NCBI GenBank assembly: GCA_964524995.1
Contig: CAZGDV010000099.1
Span: 1-10,919 of the forward strand
Length of the DNA stretch: 10,919 nt
From: CAZGDV01 sp964524995
GTDB lineage: Bacteria > Chloroflexota > Dehalococcoidia > SZUA-161
Direction: 5' to 3'
Positions 5,757 to 10,919 of this stretch are shown one piece after another (within the stretch, counting starts at the first letter, position 1; each line of letters begins with the position of its first letter). Position numbers and translations under genes: made by a program. The notes below the pieces were generated by a model that worked only from the letters and a program-made list of their open reading frames with translations, searched no databases and was not told where the DNA came from.

Positions 5757-6434
5757 ATGAAGAAGGACTACTACAAGATACTGGAAGTGCCCAGAACGGC
5801 GAAGGCTGAGGATATCAAGAAGGCATACCGGAAGCTCGCCATGCAGTGCCACCCTGACCGCAATCCGGGCAACGAGGGGTGGGCCAACGCGAAGTTCAAG
5901 GAGGTCAACGAGGCCTTCGCGGTGCTGGGCGACCCCGACAAGAGGAAGAAATATGACCGGTTTGGCACGGCGGAGGGCATAGACCTCGGCAGCGTCTACT
6001 CGAACCCGTTCACCCGTGGCACTGTGGAAGACCTGATGAAGGACTTCGGCAAGGCCGGACTGCGCTTCGACTTCATTGGCAACCTCTTCGGTGGTGGTTT
6101 CACCAGGAACGCCAGATCGTGTGGCGGTGGGCGCAGGCGCGGGATGGGGTTCCAAGGCCGTCCGGGAGAGTGGCACGACCTCAGCGATATGTTCGGCGGG
6201 AGGAAGCGTTCGCAGCCGGTGCGTTATGAACTCACTATCAGCTCCGAGGAAGCCCGGATCGGCACCAGGAAGGTGCTGTCGCGCCGGGGCAAGCGGCTCG
6301 AGGTAGCCGTTCCGCCGTCGGTCAAGTCCGGGAGCGTGGTCCGGCTCGGCGGCGCGCTACAGGTTACAGATGGCTGCCCTGGCGACATTCTGATCACGAT
6401 CAAGGTCGAGGAGCGGAGCGAGGCGAAGGCATAG
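5757..6434 (+). CDS. DnaJ-type co-chaperone (CbpA/DnaJ-like) without zinc finger and with a single C-terminal domain, 225 aa
   Basis: J-domain proteins stimulate the ATPase of DnaK (Hsp70) and deliver clients to it in the cytoplasm. Residues 4-70 are a full J domain, with the essential HPD at 32-34 and the usual KKYDRFG ending. A Gly/Phe-rich region follows (~98-150, with FGGGF, CGGGRRRG and DMFGG). One C-terminal client-binding domain (~155-218) carries the LEVAVPPSVKSG and PGDILITIKV patterns. The CXXCXGXG zinc repeats of DnaJ are absent and only one C-terminal domain is present, so it is about 80 residues shorter than CbpA and is probably a specialised or dimer-deficient form. The ATG at 5757 has only a weak ribosome site (AGGA at 5739-5742, 14 bases away). 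It is first of four same-strand genes with gaps of 39, 32 and 11 bases. Confidence 0.9.
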   Translation: MKKDYYKILEVPRTAKAEDIKKAYRKLAMQCHPDRNPGNEGWANAKFKEVNEAFAVLGDPDKRKKYDRFGTAEGIDLGSVYSNPFTRGTVEDLMKDFGKAGLRFDFIGNLFGGGFTRNARSCGGGRRRGMGFQGRPGEWHDLSDMFGGRKRSQPVRYELTISSEEARIGTRKVLSRRGKRLEVAVPPSVKSGSVVRLGGALQVTDGCPGDILITIKVEERSEAKA

Positions 6435-6473
6435 GGCAATTCCTCTCGCGCCGGTGCCTTAACAAGGAGTGCA

Positions 6474-7139
6474 ATGGCGGAAGAGCTGGGACAGATACCC
6501 AAGATGGAAGTGGAGTCCTTCGGAGAGGGCAGGAAGCTGCTCTTGGTGCCGCTCATGTTCGCCCCGATGGGTGCCCCCGATGACCTGGCGGAGAAAGTCG
6601 CGAGGTACTGGGATGAGGTCGAGTCGCACATATCCAATCTGGAGGCGAAGCTGGGCAGCGTGGTCAAGGTGTTCCATGAGCTCGTGCCGATCGGCGACGA
6701 AGCGGGCCGCACGGCTATGGAGGAGCTGAACAAGCGAAGCTACGAGATTGTGAAGCGGAGGCTTGATGAGGACGCCAGGCTGGAACTCGTGGAGGACATC
6801 GAGCTGCTCACCGAGTTCATGGACTGGAGCAGGTGCCTGGCTATCGGCCTGCAGAACCCGAAGGTGATGGCGAAGGTGCACGAGTCGTATTTGGAGGTAC
6901 ACAAGAAGAGGAACGAGGACATAGCCGGCAAGATCGACGCCGCTCTGGAGCAGGGTGAGGTCGGTATGTTGCTGATCAGAGAGGGGCACCAGGTACAGTT
7001 CCCGCAGGACATTCAGGTCTTCTACGTCGCGCCGCCGAGCCTGGAGGACGTCAAGCGCTGGCTCCGGGACAGGGAGCAAGAGCTCATGCGGCAGCAGGCG
7101 GGGCAAGCTGAGGGTGAGGAGCAGGGGAACTCGACATAA
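6474..7139 (+). CDS. Conserved-looking protein of unknown function, 221 aa
   Basis: I do not recognise a named family. The N-terminus (residues 20-30, KLLLVPLMFAP) is hydrophobic but short and uncharged only over about ten residues, so it is not a clear signal peptide. The middle (~36-160) is predicted from its heptad-like charged pattern to be mostly helical and possibly coiled coil. A distinctive motif follows: GMLLIREGHQVQFP (164-177), then DIQVFYVAPPSL and KRWLRDREQEL. The EGHxVQFPxDIxVF pattern looks like a conserved core or active site. The tail (~206-221) is Gln/Glu/Gly-rich and disordered. AAGGAG (6464-6469) is only 4 bases from the ATG, short but usable. It sits 39 bases after the dnaJ-like gene and 32 before the macro-domain gene, so a link with protein quality control or ADP-ribose metabolism is possible but unproven. 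Confidence 0.82.
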   Translation: MAEELGQIPKMEVESFGEGRKLLLVPLMFAPMGAPDDLAEKVARYWDEVESHISNLEAKLGSVVKVFHELVPIGDEAGRTAMEELNKRSYEIVKRRLDEDARLELVEDIELLTEFMDWSRCLAIGLQNPKVMAKVHESYLEVHKKRNEDIAGKIDAALEQGEVGMLLIREGHQVQFPQDIQVFYVAPPSLEDVKRWLRDREQELMRQQAGQAEGEEQGNST

Positions 7140-7171
7140 CTCTTGGGCACATTCTACGCAGGGTATGAGAG

Positions 7172-7720
7172 ATGGAAACGACTGTCAACAAGACGAAGTT
7201 AGCCCTGATTCAAGGTGACATAACGAAGCAGGATACCGACGCTATTGTCAATGCCGCGAACTCGGGGCTCATGGGCGGTGGGGGCGTGGACGGCGCGATC
7301 CACCGGGCGGGCGGCCCCGCGATCCTCGAGGACTGCAAGAGGATACGGGCCGAGATCGGCAGGCTGCCGACGGGCCAGGCGGTGATAACCACCGGCGGCA
7401 ATCTGAAGGCGCGCCACGTGATCCATACGGTGGGGCCGGTGTGGCATGGCGGAGAGAAGGGCGAGCCGGAGTTGCTGGCCAGCGCCTACCGCGAGAGCCT
7501 CAGACTCGCGGTTGATATTGGTCTCAAGACCGTCTCATTCCCGTCCATCAGCACCGGTGTCTACGGCTACCCTGTGGACCTTGCCTCGAAGACAGCGCTG
7601 GAGACTGTCATTGGCTTCCTGAGGGAGGATGATGCGCTGTCGGAGGTCATCTTCGTACTGTTCGACTCCCGCACGTACGGTGCGTACGAAGCGGCATTGA
7701 GGGAGCTGACCCGGGAGTAG
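7172..7720 (+). CDS. Macro-domain protein, probable O-acetyl-ADP-ribose deacetylase (YmdB/MacroD type), 182 aa
   Basis: A single macro domain fills the protein. Visible motifs are GDIT (15-18) with Asp22, NAAN (27-30), the loop GGGGVDGAIHRAGG (35-48), HVIHTVGPVW (82-91) and the phosphate-binding PSISTGVYGYP (124-134). These are the hallmarks of the MacroD/YmdB class, which binds ADP-ribose and removes the acyl group from O-acetyl-ADP-ribose or ADP-ribose from acidic residues. Asn27, Asn30 and Asp40 sit where that class has its catalytic and ligand-contact residues. Length is normal. The ribosome site is weak (AGGG at 7160-7163 or GAGAG just before the ATG). It precedes the deacetylase-like gene by 11 bases. 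Assignment of the class is strong; the natural substrate is inferred. Confidence 0.93.
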   Translation: METTVNKTKLALIQGDITKQDTDAIVNAANSGLMGGGGVDGAIHRAGGPAILEDCKRIRAEIGRLPTGQAVITTGGNLKARHVIHTVGPVWHGGEKGEPELLASAYRESLRLAVDIGLKTVSFPSISTGVYGYPVDLASKTALETVIGFLREDDALSEVIFVLFDSRTYGAYEAALRELTRE

Positions 7721-7731
7721 GGCAAAGGCCA

Positions 7732-8481
7732 ATGAAGGTCGTCTATCACCCCCGCTACGAGGTGGTCTACGCGGGCGATCCCGCCGCTAAGGCCGGTCGC
7801 ATGGAGGCCATAGTGCGGGAGGTCTCGCCCCACTACGAGTTCGTGCAGCCCGAACCGGCCCTGGTCGAGGATATCAAGCTGGTGCACACCGACTGGCACA
7901 TCGCGAGTATCCAGCGGGACGAGTTGACCTATGAGCTGGCTCTGCTCGCTGCCGGGGGCGCGATCAAGGCCGCCGATCTGGCGATGGCTGGCGAGCCGGC
8001 GTTTGGCCTCATCAGGCCGCCCGGGCACCACGCCAACCCCGATCACTGCTGGGGTTTCTGCTTCTTCAACAACGTGGCAATCTCGATCGCCAGGCTCAGG
8101 CACGAGGGCAGGATCGACACCGCCGCCATACTGGACTTCGACCTGCATTTCGGAGATGGAACCGACAGCTTCTTCGCCACCACCGCTCAGGTCTCATACT
8201 TCCATCCCGAGGCCCGCAGCCGGACGGAGTTCGTCGAGAGCATCAGGCGTTTCCTCGAGGCGGGCAGGTACGACATAGTGGCTGTGTCCGCTGGGTTCGA
8301 CCGCCACGAGAACGACTGGGGAGGGCAACTCACGACCGAGGACTACGGTGAGATCGGCAGACTGGTGAAGGAGTTCACCGAGAGCAAGTGCCAGGGGCGC
8401 AGGTACGGGGTCCTCGAGGGCGGGTACAATCACAGTGTCCTTGGCCGGAACGTGAAGGCCTTCGTGGATGGGATGGCTTGA
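7732..8481 (+). CDS. Compact histone-deacetylase-family amidohydrolase, 249 aa
   Basis: HDAC-fold enzymes use Zn2+ to remove acetyl groups from acyl-lysine, acetylpolyamines or similar amides in the cytoplasm. All key residues are present: the His pair 99-100 (RPPGHHA), zinc ligands Asp137 and His139 (DFDLHFGDGT), Asp190 (SAGFD) and the transition-state Tyr232 (LEGGYN). The protein is shorter than the usual 300-370 residues. The stretch from the zinc His to the next zinc Asp is 51 residues, against 87 in human HDAC8 (H180-D267), and the N-terminal 'HPE-P-R' region is reduced. The normal HHG motif reads HFG (Phe140), which is not a metal ligand. The ATG at 7732 has AAAGG only 3 bases upstream, so coupling with the macro gene is likely. 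Its stop is 3 bases from that of a convergent gene. The substrate is unknown; acetylpolyamine or protein lysine are candidates. Confidence 0.88.
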   Translation: MKVVYHPRYEVVYAGDPAAKAGRMEAIVREVSPHYEFVQPEPALVEDIKLVHTDWHIASIQRDELTYELALLAAGGAIKAADLAMAGEPAFGLIRPPGHHANPDHCWGFCFFNNVAISIARLRHEGRIDTAAILDFDLHFGDGTDSFFATTAQVSYFHPEARSRTEFVESIRRFLEAGRYDIVAVSAGFDRHENDWGGQLTTEDYGEIGRLVKEFTESKCQGRRYGVLEGGYNHSVLGRNVKAFVDGMA

Positions 8482-8484
8482 GGC

Positions 8485-9849
8485 CTACTTCACGACCACC
8501 GTCTTAATGTTCATGAACTCCTTGATCCCGTAGTGCGAGAGCTCGCGCCCGTAGCCGCTCCCCTTGATTCCCCCGAAGGGCAGCCTCGGGTCAGACCTCA
8601 CGAAATCGTTGATGGCACAGCATCCCGCCTCCAGCCGTTGGACGACCCGCTCGCCTCTCTCGATATCGCCGGTGAAGACCGCCGCCCCCAATCCGTACAC
8701 AGAGTCGTTTGCCACCCGCACGGCCTCTTCCTCGTCCCTTACGGGGACTATCGCGGCCACAGGGCCGAAAACCTCCTCGTCGTAAGCAGGCATGCCCTTC
8801 GTCACGCCGGTCAAGACAGTCGGCGGGTAGTAGGCACCGGGGCCCTCGGGGACCTCGCCGCCCAGCAGGCGATTCGCTCCCCCGTCGATGCTCTGGACAA
8901 CCTGGCGATGCAGCTCTTCCCTGAGATCGTGTCTGGCCATCGGGCCGAGCTCTGTCTCCTCCAGCAGAGGGTCTCCGGTCTGCGCGGCGCTCATGCGCTC
9001 AATCATGAGTGCCTCGAACGGTTCCCTGACCGATTCAACGACGATGAAGCGCTTCGGGGCGATACAGGTCTGGCCGCAGTTGAGCAGCTTGCCTGTAACA
9101 CACGCGTCCACAGCGGCCCCCAGGTCGGCACCCTCCAATATGATGTACGGGTCACTTCCGCCCAGCTCCAGCACCGTCTTTTTGAGCGCCTGCCCGGCCT
9201 TTGCGGCCACAGCCATACCGGCGTCGGCGCTTCCCGTCAGCGTGATGCCTTTCACGAAGGAGCTTTCGATCACGGATGCAACCCTGTCGCTGCCGATCAG
9301 AAGTGACCTGAACACGCCTTCGGGGAGGCCGGCGTCCAGCAGTAGTTGCTCGATTGCCAGCGCGCATCCCGGCACGTTGGAGGCGTGCTTGAGCACAACA
9401 GCGTTACCGGACATGAGCGCCGGGGCGGCGAACCTGAACAGCTGCCAGAAAGGGTAGTTCCACGGCATGATCGCGAGGATCGGGCCGAGTGGCTCGAAGG
9501 TGACGTAGCTCCGGCTTGCCTCGGTCTTGATGATCTCCGAGCGCAGGAAATCCCCGGCGTTGTCCGCGTAGTACTCGCAGGCCCAGGCGCACTTCTCCGC
9601 TTCGGCCCTGCCCTGTCTCACGGGCTTGCCCATTTCCCTTGCCATCGTGGTAGCATGATCATTGGCCTTGCTTCGGAGGATCGATGCGGCCTGCCTCAAG
9701 ATACGCGCACGGTCAGCGAAGCCGGTCTCCCGCCAGGCATAGAAGGCCTCGTGGGACTGCGCTAGCAGACTGCGAAGCTGGCCCTCTTCCATCTCAGGGT
9801 ATTCGGCAATCACCTCTCCGGTTGCAGGGTTGATCGACTCCAGTTTCAT
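8485..9849 (-). CDS. Aldehyde dehydrogenase, succinate-semialdehyde dehydrogenase (Sad/GabD) type, 454 aa
   Basis: A complete NAD(P)-dependent aldehyde dehydrogenase that oxidises an aldehyde to the acid in the cytoplasm. Landmarks: INPATGE (6-12), the oxyanion Asn131 in MPWNYPFWQ, Lys154 (VVLKHAS), the general base Glu228 (LELGGSDP), the nucleophile Cys262 (NCGQTCIAPKRF) and EEVFGPV in the last quarter. The PWNYPFWQ and KHASNVPGCA patterns and the 454-residue length fit the Sad/YneI-like succinate-semialdehyde group better than betaine-aldehyde enzymes, though the true aldehyde is uncertain. AAGGGG (complement of 9856-9861) lies 6 bases before the ATG. It is second in a - strand unit: the alpha/beta hydrolase ends 48 bases upstream. 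It converges on the deacetylase-like gene with 3 bases between stops, leaving no room for a terminator. Confidence 0.94.
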   Translation of the reverse strand: MKLESINPATGEVIAEYPEMEEGQLRSLLAQSHEAFYAWRETGFADRARILRQAASILRSKANDHATTMAREMGKPVRQGRAEAEKCAWACEYYADNAGDFLRSEIIKTEASRSYVTFEPLGPILAIMPWNYPFWQLFRFAAPALMSGNAVVLKHASNVPGCALAIEQLLLDAGLPEGVFRSLLIGSDRVASVIESSFVKGITLTGSADAGMAVAAKAGQALKKTVLELGGSDPYIILEGADLGAAVDACVTGKLLNCGQTCIAPKRFIVVESVREPFEALMIERMSAAQTGDPLLEETELGPMARHDLREELHRQVVQSIDGGANRLLGGEVPEGPGAYYPPTVLTGVTKGMPAYDEEVFGPVAAIVPVRDEEEAVRVANDSVYGLGAAVFTGDIERGERVVQRLEAGCCAINDFVRSDPRLPFGGIKGSGYGRELSHYGIKEFMNIKTVVVK

Positions 9850-9897
9850 CGTAGACCCCTTGCGACTGGCCTCGCCCCAACCTCAACTGACCGGCGT

Positions 9898-10710
9898 CTA
9901 GCCGCCCGTCAGGAACCGCAGCACTTCTCGATTGAACCGGCCTCGCTTCTCGGCCAGGAGGTTGTGCGAGCCGCCTTCTACTACCACCAGCGTTGAATTC
10001 GGTATCCGGCGCGCCATCTCTTCGGACAAGCGGGGTGAGATCAGCCTGTCGTCTCCACCGGCGATGATCAGCGTCGGGGATTGGATCAGATGCAGCCTGT
10101 CCAACGCCCGATGCCTGACGGCTGCGTCGAATTGCCCTTTGACCTTGTCTCCGCCGATATGTCGCATGTACACTCTGACCATTGGGCCCACCACCCAGCT
10201 CCAGAACCGGCTGTTGAACCCGAGCCGGCCCATCGAATCGCGGACCTTGGCGAAATCGAGCTTGTCGGATTCGACATCGCCACGGTCGTTATAAGGCAGA
10301 CCCAGCTTCTGCGCGATCTCCGATGGCTCCGTGCTGTCACTGCTCCTGCCTGGAGACGTGCATGCCAGAATCAGCTTCATCACTCTGGCCGGGTAGTTGA
10401 TTGTGATCTCCTGGGCGATCATGCCCCCCAGCGATACGCCGAGCACGTGAGCCTTCTCGATGCCGAGATGGTCCATCAGTCCTACGGTGTCATCGGCCAT
10501 AGTCCTGGTGGTGAAAGGATCGGTGGGCCTGTCACTGCTCCCCACGCCCCTGCTGTCGAACATGACGATTCGGAAGTGCTTCCTGAAGGCACGTCTTTGG
10601 AGGAACCACGCGGTGCGACCACCGCCGAGGCCTGTAATCAAGACCAGTGGCTCGCCTCGGCCCTCGACCTCGTAGCGGATGTGAATGCCGTTGGAGTACG
10701 CTGTTGGCAC
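9898..10710 (-). CDS. Alpha/beta-hydrolase-fold enzyme, probable esterase or enol-lactonase type, 270 aa
   Basis: A single-domain alpha/beta hydrolase of the size of 3-oxoadipate enol-lactonase and related esterases. The oxyanion region is LITGLGGG (24-31), followed by FDSRGVGSSDRP (51-62). The nucleophile is Ser93 in the elbow GVSLGG, the acid is probably Asp221 (GGDDRL) and the base His249 (GGSHN). A cap of about 75 residues (~120-195) separates the two halves. No signal peptide, so cytoplasmic. The start is GTG at 10710; an in-frame TGA 33 bases upstream and no other start codon between make it the only choice. There is no ribosome site, and the promoter predicts transcription within about 4 bases of the GTG, so translation is probably leaderless. 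The aldehyde dehydrogenase follows 48 bases downstream, suggesting a joint path from ester or lactone to acid. Substrate unknown. Confidence 0.9.
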   Translation of the reverse strand: MPTAYSNGIHIRYEVEGRGEPLVLITGLGGGRTAWFLQRRAFRKHFRIVMFDSRGVGSSDRPTDPFTTRTMADDTVGLMDHLGIEKAHVLGVSLGGMIAQEITINYPARVMKLILACTSPGRSSDSTEPSEIAQKLGLPYNDRGDVESDKLDFAKVRDSMGRLGFNSRFWSWVVGPMVRVYMRHIGGDKVKGQFDAAVRHRALDRLHLIQSPTLIIAGGDDRLISPRLSEEMARRIPNSTLVVVEGGSHNLLAEKRGRFNREVLRFLTGG

Positions 10711-10719
10711 GTGCGGAAG

Positions 10720-10747
10720 TCTATAGCGGTTCGCGGGCTGGTGTCAA
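10720..10747 (-). promoter_or_regulatory. sigma70-type promoter of the hydrolase-aldehyde dehydrogenase unit
   Basis: Read on the - strand: TTGACA (complement of 10742-10747), a 16-base spacer, then TATAGA (complement of 10720-10725). The -10 ends only 9 bases from the GTG start codon, so transcription should begin about 3-4 bases before it. Confidence 0.6.
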
Positions 10748-10791
10748 CAGCGGGTTCCTAAGGAGGGGATCGCGCCCCAACGTCAGGCGTC

Positions 10792-10821
10792 TTGCAATGA
10801 GACCAACGTGGGTGCTAAAAT
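10792..10821 (+). promoter_or_regulatory. Extended -10 promoter of the tRNA-Lys gene
   Basis: TTGCAA (10792-10797) is followed after 18 bases by TAAAAT (10816-10821), preceded by TGC so that the box reads as an extended -10 (TGnTAAAAT). The predicted start near 10828 leaves a short 5' leader for removal by RNase P. The rest of the gap 10711-10841 holds the divergent hydrolase promoter and nothing else I can support. Confidence 0.65.
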
Positions 10822-10849
10822 GGGGCGCTGTGAGCCGGAGTGGGGCGCT
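10821..10849 (+). repeat. Direct repeat TGGGGCGCT, one copy at the tRNA 5' end
   Basis: TGGGGCGCT occurs at 10821-10829 and again at 10841-10849, exactly 20 bases apart. The second copy is the start of the tRNA acceptor strand; the first overlaps the predicted transcription start. Confidence 0.5.
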
Positions 10850-10918
10850 AGCTCAATTTGGCAGAGCAACTGACTCTTAATCAGTGGGTTACAGGTTCGA
10901 GTCCTGTGCGCCCTACCA
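10842..10918 (+). tRNA. tRNA-Lys (anticodon CTT), complete with encoded CCA
   Basis: The cloverleaf closes fully. The acceptor stem GGGGCGC pairs with GCGCCCT (one G-U at the end). The D arm is GCTC/GAGC. The anticodon stem ACTGA/TCAGT carries the loop CTCTTAA, with anticodon CTT at 10876-10878. The variable loop is GGGTT, and the T arm is ACAGG-TTCGAGT-CCTGT. Discriminator A and CCA are encoded. CTT reads the Lys codon AAG, which is heavily used in the neighbouring genes. It lies on the + strand, divergent from the hydrolase, one base from the window edge. Confidence 0.97.
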
Positions 10919-10919
10919 C

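Noticed and set aside
8533..9306. 257-codon + strand frame
   Set aside because: It is antisense to the aldehyde dehydrogenase, whose catalytic motifs are intact on the other strand, and has no recognisable motif.
10647..10880. 77-codon + strand frame ending in ALAQFGRATDS
   Set aside because: It runs through the hydrolase gene in antisense and into the tRNA; the ending is the well-known artefact of translating a tRNA 5' half.
10842..10919. tRNA as an integration (att) site of a mobile element
   Set aside because: No integrase and no repeat of the tRNA 3' end is visible in the window, and the window stops at the tRNA.
1..10919. CRISPR array, insertion sequence or phage genes
   Set aside because: No regularly spaced repeats, terminal inverted repeats, transposase, integrase or phage structural motifs were seen on either strand.

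Overview
The window looks like a GC-rich bacterial chromosome, most likely an environmental Chloroflexota of the Dehalococcoidia type. This is an inference, not a proof. It rests on sigma70-type promoters (TTGACA/TATAAT-like boxes at several genes), a tRNA with an encoded CCA end, high GC combined with frequent AGG (Arg) and ATA (Ile) codons, and a gene set of SDR/MaoC/aldehyde dehydrogenase acyl metabolism mixed with small cysteine proteins. No phage, transposase, CRISPR array or rRNA is visible. No gene-free stretch exceeds 300 bases; the longest is 363-530, which holds a promoter.

Region 1 (1-2857, + strand). The window opens with the last 21 codons of a probable zinc-type alcohol dehydrogenase and a short unassigned protein. 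A well-formed promoter (466-494) with a palindrome just upstream then drives a LUD-domain protein and two short-chain dehydrogenases, spaced 33-35 bases apart. This looks like a redox operon on unknown alcohol/ketone or acyl substrates.

Region 2 (2858-3822). A single gene of visibly lower GC has its own TATAAT box. It encodes a two-helix membrane protein whose C-terminal domain I read as a prokaryotic YEATS-like domain. It looks like an inserted accessory gene.

Region 3 (3823-5646, + strand). A promoter drives a double-hotdog MaoC-type dehydratase, then a 42-residue very basic peptide gene, then two tandem paralogous small proteins with a conserved Cys-Cys pair. Spacing is tight, with one 11-base overlap. 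Nothing known explains why these belong together, so this is one of the better places to look for something new.

Region 4 (5757-8481, + strand). A promoter drives a short DnaJ-type co-chaperone without a zinc finger, a conserved protein of unknown function, a macro-domain ADP-ribose-derivative hydrolase, and a compact histone-deacetylase-fold amidohydrolase. The last two are 11 bases apart and suggest a deacylation or ADP-ribose housekeeping unit.

Region 5 (8485-10919). On the - strand, an alpha/beta hydrolase that appears to be translated from a leaderless GTG start is followed by a Sad/GabD-type aldehyde dehydrogenase. The dehydrogenase converges on the deacetylase gene with only 3 bases between the stop codons. 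The window ends with a complete tRNA-Lys(CTT) on the + strand, preceded by its own extended -10 promoter.
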